Assembly: GCA_022376925.1 (NCBI GenBank) | Contig: JAIOJX010000025.1 | Location: forward strand, 142,931,301 to 142,995,300 | Reading direction: 5' to 3' | Source: Tragulus kanchil | Lineage: Eukaryota > Chordata > Mammalia > Artiodactyla > Tragulidae | DNA: 64,000 bases | In this document: in pieces, positions 1 to 10,764 of the stretch | Position numbering within the stretch: the stretch's first letter is position 1 | Layout of the letters: each line of letters opens with the position of its first letter | The notes under the pieces: model-generated | Told to the model about the DNA's origin: nothing | Database searches by the model: none | Seen by the model: only the letters and a program-made list of their open reading frames with translations | Translations under genes and position numbers: made by a program

Positions 1-512
1 TACAGCCAGAAAAAAAGAACTTTTCAGATAAACTAAGGATCATAAGATGGGGATTTATCTTGGATTATATGGGTGAGCACAATGGATTCATAGGGGTCCT
101 TGCAAAAGGAAGGCAGGAAGGTCAAGGCACAGTATAGGACATCTGACAACAGAAGCAGAAGGAGAAAAGGCAAGGTGATATGGAGTCAAAAGCCAAGGAA
201 TGAGGACAGCATCCATGTGGGAAAGTTAGAAAAACAGATTCTCCCTTGGGATCTTCAGAGGAAAGCACCTATCAACAATAAGACTTCAGTCTGATGAGAC
301 TGTGATTGGACATTTGGTTCCTAAAACTATCAGATAGTAAATTTGGTTTCTTTTAAACTACTAATGTGTGAAATTTTTAACAGTAACAAACAGGAAACAA
401 ATATAGTGAAGATGCTAGCCCTAAAATATCTCTCTATAATCAACAAAGACCCTAGCACTTCCTTGAAAGTGTCTATTTTTTATACTAAGTTTACTGATGA
501 CCAACATCTAAT
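1..512. other. Unique sequence, no recognisable element
   Basis: No repeat, exon or RNA gene that I recognise. Short open frames are present but lack start context, splice signals or protein-like composition. Confidence 0.5.
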
Positions 513-802
513 GGTGATTCATGAGTTCTGAATAACAATGAATACTGGTTAGTCCCATGGTTTCAATACAAACCCACTGTAAACAATACCTGAAACTGCG
601 ATTCTAAGCATCAGATAGTTCCATCATTAAAAACTATGGAAGAGAATATGAAAGGAGAGCCTGCCTAAAAACAGCTTTGCTAGAGCTTGCATTCAAAAGG
701 TAAATCCTGACCAAGATGATCCTTGAACCCTTGATGATAGTTTTGGTCTCAAAGAATATCAAAGCTTAATATCACTTATCTTTGTCTTTTCTGTATATTT
801 TT

Positions 803-1063
803 GGGGCCACTTCTATTGATCTTTCACTTATCTATTTCCATCCATCTTTTGTTCCTCGGCCTGCAAGGGCCTTCCATCACAGCAGCCCCTCTAAGCTGCA
901 GAGCATCGTCTCTGGGCGCATGCACTGCTGAGCTCCTGCTCGGCAGTTGGACACATCAGTCCAGCCGCTCTGCGGCACGTGGGATCTTCCCAGGCCAGGG
1001 ATTGAACTGGCGCCCCTTGCACTGCAAGGTGGTGTCCTTACCCACTGGACCACCAGGGAAGCC
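803..1063 (-). mobile_element. CHR-like tRNA-derived SINE, extended-tail form
   Basis: Read on the minus strand, the element starts with the typical CHR/Bov-tA head (ggcttccctggtggtccagt) and carries a B-box-like ttcaatccctgg segment. It then continues into a body (ggctggactgatgtgtccaa) shared with the elements at 4592, 10495 and 36554. It ends in a tail with gatggatg and agaagtggcc. No long poly-A remains. Class III-type transcription by Pol III is known for this class; nothing shows this copy is active. Confidence 0.8.
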
Positions 1064-1897
1064 TGATATCAATTACCTTTCAAAATTTTTTGTACAGCAG
1101 AGCTCTTTTTAGTCATTAAAGGTAAATGAATATCCCTCCAAAAACTGTTTTAAAATCAGAAGCAAGAAAGAAAAAAAAAAAAAAACAAGGAACGATAAAA
1201 CCTCCACCTCCTCCCTGTCATCACCTTCCACTTCTGTTACAAAAAGTCAATGAAAGAAGGATAAATTTGCGCCTGTGAATCTTTCAGCAGCAAATCTAAG
1301 ATGGACTAATTAGAATTTGGAGTAGGGCCCACGGCATATTCCTCTTTATATCCCTTCCATAATCCAGTGCACATAAATGAAGTTTGGGAGTATCTTGTTA
1401 AATGCACAAATTAAAACTGACCCAAGTATATTTATGGTGAAATGTATTTACTGCCAATAATATTACACTCAAATTACAGGTAAAGGTGACTCTGTCTACA
1501 AAGAAAATGGACAAAGGCTAAATCCTCTCTCCTAAAAAATAAGTCTGTAGCTAACGTAACCTTGAATTTTCAATAAAAACCCCCATCAAGATACTAGTTA
1601 TATGAAAGGTGATTCATGAGTTCTGAATAACAATGAATACTGGTTAGTCCCATGGTTTCAATACAAACCCACTGTAAACAATACCTGAAACTGCGATTCT
1701 AAGCATCAGATAGTTCCATCATTAAAAACTATGGAAGAGAATATGAAAGGAGAGCCTGCCTAAAAACAGCTTTGCTAGAGCTTGCATTCAAAAGGTAAAT
1801 CCTGACCAAGATGATCCTTGAACCCTTGATGATAGTTTTGGTCTCAAAGAATATCAAAGCTTAATATCACTTATCTTTGTCTTTTCTGTATATTTTT

Positions 1898-2158
1898 GGG
1901 GCCACTTCTATTGATCTTTCACTTATCTATTTCCATCCATCTTTTGTTCCTCGGCCTGCAAGGGCCTTCCATCACAGCAGCCCCTCTAAGCTGCAGAGCA
2001 TCGTCTCTGGGCGCATGCACTGCTGAGCTCCTGCTCGGCAGTTGGACACATCAGTCCAGCCGCTCTGCGGCACGTGGGATCTTCCCAGGCCAGGGATTGA
2101 ACTGGCGCCCCTTGCACTGCAAGGTGGTGTCCTTACCCACTGGACCACCAGGGAAGCC
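1898..2158 (-). mobile_element. CHR-like SINE, second copy made by D1
   Basis: Identical in structure to the element at 803-1063 and displaced by exactly the D1 period, so it is not an independent insertion. Confidence 0.8.
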
Positions 2159-2670
2159 TGATATCAATTACCTTTCAAAATTTTTTGTACAGCAGAGCTC
2201 TTTTTAGTCATTAAAGGTAAATGAATATCCCTCCAAAAACTGTTTTAAAATCAGAAGCAAGAAAGAAAAAAAAAAAAAAACAAGGAACGATAAAACCTCC
2301 ACCTCCTCCCTGTCATCACCTTCCACTTCTGTTACAAAAAGTCAATGAAAGAAGGATAAATTTGCGCCTGTGAATCTTTCAGCAGCAAATCTAAGATGGA
2401 CTAATTAGAATTTGGAGTAGGGCCCACGGCATATTCCTCTTTATATCCCTTCCATAATCCAGTGCACATAAATGAAGTTTGGGAGTATCTTGTTAAATGC
2501 ACAAATTAAAACTGACCCAAGTATATTTATGGTGAAATGTATTTACTGCCAATAATATTACACTCAAATTACAGGTAAAAGGTGACTCTGTCTACAAAGA
2601 AAAATGGACAAAGGCTAAATCCCTCTCTCCTAAAAAATAAGTCTGTAGCTAACGTAACCTTGAATTTTCA

Positions 2671-2867
2671 TATCTGATGTATTCATTTTATCAGATTTAC
2701 TCTTAGCTCTGTAGGGCTCTGACCTTTCCCTTCACACCCAGACTCAGATGAAGTAGCTGTTTCGAGACATCTCACTGCTCAAAAGAGTATAACTACAAGG
2801 GACCATGTAGAAATTCATGTAATGTTGAGGTTATACTTGACCAATGATACACAGGGAGAGCTAATAC
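2671..2867. other. Unique AT-rich sequence
   Basis: No recognised element. On the minus strand this lies immediately downstream of the stop codon of the candidate exon; I see no clear AATAAA signal close by. Confidence 0.4.
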
Positions 2868-3131
2868 TTAATTTAAGTATGGAGATGTCCCAAGTAAATA
2901 AGCATCCACTTTGATGCTTTTAGTGAAGTCTTGGAGGGACTGGTGATAGATCGCTTTGTATTTTTTCCTCTTCCCAGGTTCATTCTCTTTTTCCTCTTTC
3001 CTATATTTTCCTGGTTTTCTACTCTCAGCTGAGTTGGCAATAGACTTTTGCCTCAGGCTATTTTCTAGGTATCTTTGACTGAGGTGGTTTACATCCTTAG
3101 GGGTCAGGGTAGCGGAAATGACAACTCGGTT
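2868..3131 (-). CDS. Possible terminal exon, unrecognised protein
   Basis: On the minus strand an open frame of about 88 codons runs from just after a good splice-acceptor-like signal (pyrimidine-rich tract ending ttgttattgtgcag at about 3132-3150) to a TAA at about 2868. There is no ATG at the start; the frame opens with asparagine directly after the AG, which fits an internal-to-terminal exon rather than a single-exon gene. The peptide is very basic and hydrophilic, rich in Lys, Arg, Glu and Ser in its middle, with no membrane segment. It is not part of any repeat I recognise and is not covered by the duplications. I cannot name the protein. It may equally be a pseudogene exon or a chance frame: 88 codons open by chance in AT-rich DNA is unusual but not impossible. 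Confidence 0.3.
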   Translation of the reverse strand, partial: NRVVISATLTPKDVNHLSQRYLENSLRQKSIANSAESRKPGKYRKEEKENEPGKRKKYKAIYHQSLQDFTKSIKVDAYLLGTSPYLN

Positions 3132-3137
3132 CTGCAC

Positions 3138-4576
3138 AATAACAAACCAAAAGCCTCTCTCTCAAAGTAAATTGTCATGAAACAACATACATTAACATTT
3201 TATTTGAATCTAAAGAATCCAATATAATGGAACCTGAAACTAACATAGTTCTGGAAGATCTAAGCATAAATGAGATTTTATTTAAGAGTTAGACTTCACC
3301 TACTACAGGGTAATTTATTTCCAAGTATTTAAACCACAATAGTGATTTTGAACTTAACTTTGAAGAATAGAAGTAATGAAATAGTAAGTGGGGTTTTCCC
3401 CCTAGAAAGTTAGGGGAGAATTTTCCCTAGTCAATACATGCCTGAGGGAAATTCCTATATTTCCTTCAAATTTGATAAGAAAGCACCATTTCAATCATGT
3501 TCTTTTCTGAGTTCAGTTCAGTCTACAAAGAAATCATACCGTATACAACATGACTGCTTACTAAGAATTAGAATTTTTATCAGAATTGGCTGTGAGAATG
3601 GTAGTAAATATACTTGAGACAAAAGTGAAAAAGTTTTGACTCAGAATATGAGTCTCAAACTCTCCATGGCAGTAGCTAGTCATTAATCATGGCTTAACAG
3701 GATCTTCATTCTTAAAAATTATGAGATATGAAAATTTCATGCTTTACTTTTCGATAGTCACTATAATTTTTCATGCTGAACACTCACTGCTTGAATTTCC
3801 ATCAATTATTTACTTCTTGGATATCTCTGAAACAGCCATCTTCTCTTTCTGGCTAATCTTTTTCTAAATATTGTCCAGTCATGCACTGACCATTTTCCCT
3901 GCTAATCAGGTTCCATATATGATGCATTTCAAGTTATTCCACATGCTCATCTACAATTAAAAAAATCTTCCAGAGTACTCTCTCCAGGCAGTATATGATT
4001 TGAATATAAAATAGCATACAATAACTCTGTTTTGCATTGAATTTCAGTTATATTATTTACACTCAAAACATCCCAGCAAGCTAGCTAACAAAGGAAAAAT
4101 TGAGGTTTTTCTTTTTTAAAAAATATTTCAAAAAATATTTCAACCATTTTATTTTTCTAACTATTTTAATCAAATGTATTTTGAATTGTGCCTTATAATT
4201 CCTTACTTCCTGTATCACTCTTGTTCATTCACAGTTGTGTCCAACATTTTACAACCTCATACCCTGTATCATGAGGTATCAGACTGAAGTTCAAAATATA
4301 TAACATATCTATCATCATATAATCTTTGTCGACTATTTGTAGGTTGTGTGTCTTCTCTCTTTTCCTATTCTTTAGACATAAGCTTAGCTTATGAATAATC
4401 TTAGTTTAACAACATATATCTACAAAAAATGCAAAAATATCAGATTTAGATATCGCTATTAAGTATTTTTTCAATTGTCTGGTATTGTGAGAATATTTTT
4501 CTCAAAAAATATTAAATTATTGATTAAAATAGTATGTACCCTAATAATTTGTGTATACCTTTTGAATATGTGAACC
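3138..4576. other. Unique AT-rich intergenic or intronic DNA
   Basis: No gene, RNA gene or recognised young repeat. An A/T-rich local direct repeat around 4118-4142 (aaaaaatatttca twice) is the only structure noted. Confidence 0.4.
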
Positions 4577-4591
4577 AAGAGTATATGTACA

Positions 4592-4926
4592 GGGCTTCCC
4601 CTGGTGGTCCAGTGGGTAAGGACAACGCCTTGCAGTGCAAGGGGCGCCAGTTCGATCCCTGGCCTGGGAAGACCCCATGTGCCACAGAGCGGCTGGACTG
4701 ATGTGTCCAATTACCTAGCTGGAGCTCTGGCGTGCATGTGCCCAGAACCGGCGCTCTGCGACGACAGAGGCCACCGAGATGGGAGGCCCACAGAAGCCAA
4801 AGAACAAAGACGGATGAAAATAGAGAAAATGAAAGAACAATAGAAGTGGCCCTCCCGTCCCCCTCCCTCCCCATCCCACCCCCCAAAGGATAAATAAATA
4901 AAATAAATGTTTAAAAAAAAAAGAAA
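4592..4926 (+). mobile_element. CHR-like SINE with 15-bp target-site duplications
   Basis: Starts with gggcttcccctggtggtcc, has a B-box ggttcgatccc-like core at about 4650 (agttcgatccctgg), the shared body ggctggactgatgtgtccaa, a tail with gatgaaaatagagaaaatg and agaagtggcc, then an A-rich end with aataaa repeats. The 15-bp sequence aagagtatatgtaca flanks it perfectly at 4577-4591 and 4927-4941, as expected of L1-type target-primed insertion. Confidence 0.92.
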
Positions 4927-5655
4927 AAGAGTATATGTACAAAGATCTTATAAAGGAAAAGAGCCCACTATAGAAAACCTGCCTATGCACAGTACTCCTG
5001 CATAATATTTAGAAATTATCTTATTAAGTTAAAAATAACATTATAAACACAAATTATTTCAGAAGCAAGAGACAGAAACTAGCTGGGAAGGTAAAAAAAA
5101 AAAAAAAGCTTTCAAGGAACATAGAAGCAATAAGCCAGTTTTCTGTGTCCAAATACTGTATTATGCTTTTTTGTCTGTGTTTTGCCTCTTTTTAAGAAAA
5201 AGCATCTTGGCTCCTCTTCTCAATTTCTAGCATTTGGTCATTTAGATAAAGGCACAGATGCTCACTTGCTTAAGTAATTTTATTCAAATGATTTTTATTG
5301 CCTAAAAATGATTTTGCTGTGGGAGATTGCCTATGGTTTAGAGTGTACAGCACAAGGCGTTTAAATGATAAGGTAGTTGCTTCCAACTTGAATCTTGCCT
5401 GAAGAGAATAACAGGCAATGTCTAGCTTCATTACCTTTTAGGGCTTTAATGTACAATATTTATTAGTGTTGCTACGATTTCAGTGTCCATAACAGTTCTT
5501 CTATCTTATTTAGTAGCTGTTTGTGGTAAAATACTCTTGCATACCTCTGATTTGATAGTATTTCTAATACTTATCACTCAGAGGAGTTTAAGATCTTCAT
5601 ATACACTCCCAGAATTTCACCTTATCAAATTATAGGCTACATGGATATATGTACT

Positions 5656-5674
5656 GGAATGTGTGTGTGTGTGT
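5656..5674 (+). repeat. (GT)n microsatellite
   Basis: Eight GT units; an identical-length copy sits near 6826-6842 in the D2 second copy. Confidence 0.9.
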
Positions 5675-5680
5675 GTATGT

Positions 5681-5890
5681 TTGTTGTTGCTGTTATTCAA
5701 TCATTAAGTCTTGTCCAACTTATTGCAACCCCACGTGCTGCAGCACAGCAGGCTCCTCCATCCTCCACTATCTCCAGGAGTTTGCTCAAATCTATGTCCA
5801 TTGAGTCAGTGATGCTATCAAACCATCTCATCCACTTCCGCCCCCTTTTTTCTTTTGCTTTCAATCTTTCCCGGTATCAGGGTCTTTCAC
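5681..5890 (-). mobile_element. BovB LINE 3' fragment
   Basis: Matches the reverse complement of the BovB 3' region: the ttgttgttgctgttattcaa start, then aggctcctccatcctccact, gtttgctcaaa and ccattgagtcagtgatgc in the usual order, followed by tatcagggtctttcac. Heavily decayed and truncated; copy at 6848-7057 comes from D2. Confidence 0.85.
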
Positions 5891-6847
5891 AAACAGATGC
5901 ATATATTTGCCCATTTTTCTTTTCTGTTGACTTTAAGAGAAGTTTTAAAACTTAGCAAGATGATATGATCCTTAATTAATGATGAACAGAACCCAAAGCG
6001 GGGGGAAAAAAAAAGGCCCTCCTGTCCCCTCCCTCCCCATCCCACCCCCCAAAGGATAAATAAATAAAATAAATGTTTAAAAAAAAAAGAAAAAGAGTAT
6101 ATGTACAAAGATCTTATAAAGGAAAAGAGCCCACTATAGAAAACCTGCCTATGCACAGTACTCCTGCATAATATTTAGAAATTATCTTATTAAGTTAAAA
6201 ATAACATTATAAACACAAATTATTTCAGAAGCAAGAGACAGAAACTAGCTGGGAAGGTTAAAAAAAAAAAAAAAGCTTTCAAGGAACATAGAAGCAATAA
6301 GCCAGTTTTCTGTGTCCAAATACTGTATTATGCTTTTTTGTCTGTGTTTTGCCTCTTTTTAAGAAAAAGCATCTTGGCTCCTCTTCTCAATTTCTAGCAT
6401 TTGGTCATTTAGATAAAGGCACAGATGCTCACTTGCTTAAGTAATTTTATTCAAATGATTTTTATTGCCTAAAAATGATTTTGCTGTGGGAGATTGCCTA
6501 TGGTTTAGAGTGTACAGCACAAGGCGTTTAAATGATAAGGTAGTTGCTTCCAACTTGAATCTTGCCTGAAGAGAATAACAGGCAATGTCTAGCTTCATTA
6601 CCTTTTAGGGCTTTAATGTACAATATTTATTAGTGTTGCTACGATTTCAGTGTCCATAACAGTTCTTCTATCTTATTTAGTAGCTGTTTGTGGTAAAATA
6701 CTCTTGCATACCTCTGATTTGATAGTATTTCTAATACTTATCACTCAGAGGAGTTTAAGATCTTCATATACACTCCCAGAATTTCACCTTATCAAATTAT
6801 AGGCTACATGGATATATGTACTGGAATGTGTGTGTGTGTGTGTATGT

Positions 6848-7057
6848 TTGTTGTTGCTGTTATTCAATCATTAAGTCTTGTCCAACTTATTGCAACCCCA
6901 CGTGCTGCAGCACAGCAGGCTCCTCCATCCTCCACTATCTCCAGGAGTTTGCTCAAATCTATGTCCATTGAGTCAGTGATGCTATCAAACCATCTCATCC
7001 ACTTCCGCCCCCTTTTTTCTTTTGCTTTCAATCTTTCCCGGTATCAGGGTCTTTCAC
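6848..7057 (-). mobile_element. BovB fragment, D2 second copy
   Basis: Displaced by the D2 period from 5681-5890 with the same truncation points. Confidence 0.85.
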
Positions 7058-7284
7058 AAACAGATGCATATATTTGCCCATTTTTCTTTTCTGTTGACTT
7101 TAAGAGAAGTTTTAAAACTTAGCAAGATGATATGATCCTTAATTTATACATAGGAGTGAATTCAGTATAATCAGTTAACAGTATTAGGCAACATTGCAAT
7201 CACTGAATGAAACACTGAAATTAATTTAAGATTACATTTGCAAAAGCAGAGGAGTGGACTGGTAAGCTCTCACAGTACTAAGAA

Positions 7285-7395
7285 TAAGAACTGGGTTCTA
7301 GTCTCATTTACATATAGCCTCTCAGACTTGAGAAAGTCACTAAAGTATTCAAGCCTCACTTTCCTTGCCTATAAAATGGGATTAAAAATACTTTT
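7285..7395 (+). mobile_element. MIR SINE remnant
   Basis: Carries the MIR core order: tgggttctagtc, a decayed middle, then gaaagtcac, ttcctt and ctataaaatggg. These correspond to the MIR segments around 'aagtcacttaacct' and 'ctgtaaaatggg'. Confidence 0.75.
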
Positions 7396-7530
7396 GGAGC
7401 TAAAAATTGTGTTTGCTATGTTTATATAGCAGGTGTTCAGTATCTTGTGGAAGCTCATAAATATCTGTCTAATCAGACAATAAAGAAGAGATTTATCAGA
7501 TGATATATTGAGGACTGTTCTGGTTCAAAT

Positions 7531-7768
7531 GGGGTTTCCCAGTTGCTGCTAGTGGTACAGAACCCGGCTGCCAAGGCAGGAGACATAAGAGATGTGGGTT
7601 CCATCCATGGTTCCGGAAGAACCTTGCAGGAGGGCATGGCAACCCACTTTGGTATTCTTACTTGGGAATCTCATGGACAGAGAAGCCTGACGGTCTACAG
7701 TCCAGAGGGTCACAAAGAGTCGGACACGACTATGCAACTTAGCATACGTGTATGCACAGTGGATCAAA
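7531..7768 (+). mobile_element. Bov-tA SINE
   Basis: tRNA-derived head (gtttcccagttgctgctagt), the ggcaggagacataagaga segment of the Bov-tA2-like form, then the Bov-A body: gagggcatggcaacccact, ggtattctta, tcatggacagagaagcctga, cacaaagagtcggacacgac. The 3' end is agcatacgtgtatgcaca. About 240 bp, close to full length. Confidence 0.92.
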
Positions 7769-9929
7769 GGACAGTAAATTACAGTAAATTAATACACAAG
7801 GTGTATTCACTGTTTTCCTCTCCTATTCACATCCCTGTGGTCATTAGTTCATTTATTCATACATACATATCTACAAGAACCTGATGGTCCTAAGGATGCT
7901 CTGTCCATGTGGATTTTGCATGACTGTTTTACCCAAAACCAGTTTTACTTTTCCAGTCAGGAGACTGACCTCTAAATTTGGAAAGCATCACTTTTCTTTC
8001 ACATTCTCAAATCTATCCAACATAACTTTCTTGCTACATGCTTGCTGTAATGGTAAAAAAACTCAAACAGCAACAGAAGTTAAATCTTCAACAGGGTATC
8101 TTACTATAAATATTTTCAAAATTGACAGAATAAATACAAACTTACTGATATAAATATATTAATATGAAATAAGAAATAAATTAGAAAGACATTTCTAAGA
8201 AAACCATTTTGGGTTGTGTCTGTTATACAGCTTGAAAACATTTCCCCCTCTAAATGTCACAATGCTTATATCACAATACTTGTTTAATGTCCTCTTCTTT
8301 AATAAACTAGAAAGACTTTGAGGACAAAGATCTCTGATCTGATTACTGCTATATATTCAGCAGCTTTCTTCCTTAAGACTAGCACAAAACATATCCCCTC
8401 AAACATGCTGTACTTAATGGAAAAATATCTGCTTAGAGTTTAATTCAACCTTCCTTTTTATATACCACATTTATTAAAATAATGTTTTTTTCTGTCTATG
8501 GAAATACTCTATCACACTTGTTTCCAATTATATCTAGAATTCATTATTTTTCAACTAAAATTTATCTCTTTCTTCTACTCTTCAACAATCTGCTCAAAAG
8601 ATGGTTCCTCTGTACACTTCAATGCTTCAGATAACTTTCTTACTAAGCTGAGTAGGTCAGAATTGAAAATTATTCTTGGTATCTACTTCTGTTTATATGC
8701 ACATGCAAACACAAACATACACATTAAGTTCCTGAGTTTCCTCCACTATTTAAGATGTAAGAAAGATTATTTAACTTAAATCACATTAAGAAGCAACATT
8801 TACCTAAACCATCAACTCTGCTGTAGATTCTGTATAAAATCACATGTATGCATTTTTCTCACTGTATATTCACTAAACCTTATGTAATTACACTGTTATT
8901 AACCACATGTCATAGATGAGAACACAGTCTTAATGAGATTAAATTATGAGCAATTCTCAGGGATATTGGCAGCTCAATATTTTTCATAAATATTTCTGAT
9001 TCTAATATCTATACTCATAAATCTGTATACCACTCAGCCATTGATCCAATGCTTCTTCAATTTTCATTAGATATCATCCTCCAAAAGGAAAATCAAAGGT
9101 CTTTGTTTTTTGCTTTAACTGAAGAAAAAAATCTCTTCACATATATATTTTAGAATACCATCTATTTTAAGGAAAGCAACATAAATACTTCTTGGAAAGT
9201 ACACCGTCTTTCTTATTAGACTGAAAGTACAGGTTAGTAAGAGCATTTGAGTTGTGAAGTCATCCTTCTGAAGACAAAATGAATAAGAGGAGATTATAGA
9301 TTTACTACCATTTCTGCAATTAATTGTTTAATTTTGAATATGGACTAAGACTTTTAAATTGTTTAATTCATATATTCTATATGTCTATCTAAAATGAAGA
9401 TACTATGCTAGATTACGTCCCAGTACCTTATCAGTTCAAATATGTGTATTTTAACATGTTTTCATGAAGCATTTCACACAGATAAACTGCCTGTTTAATT
9501 AAGAACCAGCACCCTCACCAAACTGATTCAAGTTATTTTAAAACTGATCAATTTCACATATGCTTAAATATTAAGGATTTGCAAAACAGCTTAGAGGTAA
9601 GGAACAACTAGTGCTTCTTAGGAACTTTTTTATTAGACAGATATTATTTGGAAATGTTTTTGAAAGTTCAGGGATTCAGGGTATTTTTCAATTATGTTTT
9701 CACCACGATATATATTTTAGTATAAGAACATATACTAGAACATACTATTTTTTGGAAACCATACCTATATAGGGGCAACAATTATGCATTATCAATGCAA
9801 ATAATCAATAAACAGTTTATAATAGGAATAGAAAAGAGTTGTATTCAAGTCAAACAGAATCATAGCACAGGAAACATGGAATCAAGAAGTACCTGAATTG
9901 TGTTCAAGTAGCAACACATATTCTGCAGC
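7769..9929. other. AT-rich unique DNA
   Basis: Over 2 kb with no recognised gene or young repeat. Frames near 7884 and 8498 are open for about 90 codons, but have hydrophobic, low-information translations and no splice or start context. Confidence 0.4.
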
Positions 9930-10486
9930 ATATAAAAGGATTTATATACCTTGCCTAAATAACATTCACCCAAGGAATGCAAGGTTAATTTTGTATGAGA
10001 AACTAAATCACTATAATACACCATATTCATACAGATTCAAAAGAAAAAAACACAATTATCTCAATAGAGGCTGGTAATTTTTTTTTTTTTTTACAAAATC
10101 CAAATGATTTAATGATTAAAAAAAACAAACAAACAAAAAAACCAAAAGACTCTAAAAACACCATAATAGAATTTCCTCAAATGTAAGTCACACTTACTGG
10201 TTTAAAAAAAAAAAAAAAGGAAATAGAAAGCTTCCCTTTGATGATCAGAAGCAACACAAAAATGAGTACTCCTGTCATCTCTTTTCAACAATGTACTGAC
10301 TTTAACAAGGACAGTCAAGCAAGAAAAAGAAATGAAAGGTACCTTGACTATAATGGAAGAAGTAAAATTATTTCTATTTGCAGATGGAATGATCTTATAT
10401 ACAGGAACTTCCCAAATTCACAAAAACTATATTAAAACTAACAAAAAAGTTCAGCAAAATTGTAGAAGGCAAGATCAGCCAAAAAT
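9930..10486 (+). mobile_element. Old L1 ORF2 fragment (RT region)
   Basis: Decayed plus-strand L1 RT region. It has ggaatgcaaggtta, then acaccatattcat, cacaattatctcaataga, a poly-T expansion, and tatttgcagatggaatgatc at about 10375-10395. The last is the RT catalytic FADD block read as FADG, so the second Asp is lost. The element is interrupted by the SINE at 10495 and resumes at 10773. Confidence 0.8.
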
Positions 10487-10494
10487 AAGTTACA

Positions 10495-10764
10495 GGACTT
10501 CCCTGGTGGTCCAGTGGTTAAAGAGTCCTCCTTGCATTGCAAGGGGCACCAGTTCGATCCCCGGCACAGGAAGATCCCACATGCCATGGAGTGGCTGAAG
10601 TGGTGTGTCCAATTTCAGCCAGTGTTCTGGGGTGCAGGCACCCAGAGCCGGAGCTCTGCTACAGGAAAGGCCACTGCAATGGGAGGCCCACACAGGACAA
10701 AGACAAAGCTGGATGAAAACAAATAAATGAAAGACTCATAAAAGTGGCCAAAAAAAAAAAAAAA
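10495..10764 (+). mobile_element. CHR-like SINE inserted in old L1
   Basis: Head ggacttccctggtggtccag, B-box agttcgatccccgg, body with gtgtgtccaatttcagcc and cacccagagccggagctctg. Tail has gaaaacaaataaatgaaaga, ataaaagtggcc and a poly-A tract. Flanked by aagttaca at 10487-10494 and 10765-10772, a clean 8-bp target-site duplication. Confidence 0.9.

Larger units (their letters stand above)
513..2670 (+). repeat. Direct duplication D1 (period 1095)
   Basis: Copy 1 is about 513-1572 and copy 2 about 1608-2670, same orientation. They match almost base for base, including a whole SINE and a poly-A run; copy 2 has a few one-base homopolymer gains near 2577, 2603 and 2622. A 35-nt segment (1573-1607) of unrelated sequence separates them. 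Confidence 0.95.
4849..7144 (+). repeat. Direct duplication D2 (period about 1167)
   Basis: Copy 1 about 4849-5977, copy 2 about 6015-7144, separated by 37 nt of filler ending in a G run and an A run. The left end falls inside the SINE tail, so copy 2 carries only the SINE tail and the downstream target-site duplication. The (GT)8 microsatellite has the same length in both copies. Confidence 0.95.

Noticed and set aside
801..1112. 103-codon frame with signal-peptide-like start
   Set aside because: It is a read-through of a minus-strand SINE, repeated by D1 at 1896-2207.
4592..4700. Functional tRNA gene at SINE heads
   Set aside because: The B-box-like core is part of a SINE with a long non-tRNA body and poly-A; no cloverleaf can be drawn with an acceptor stem.
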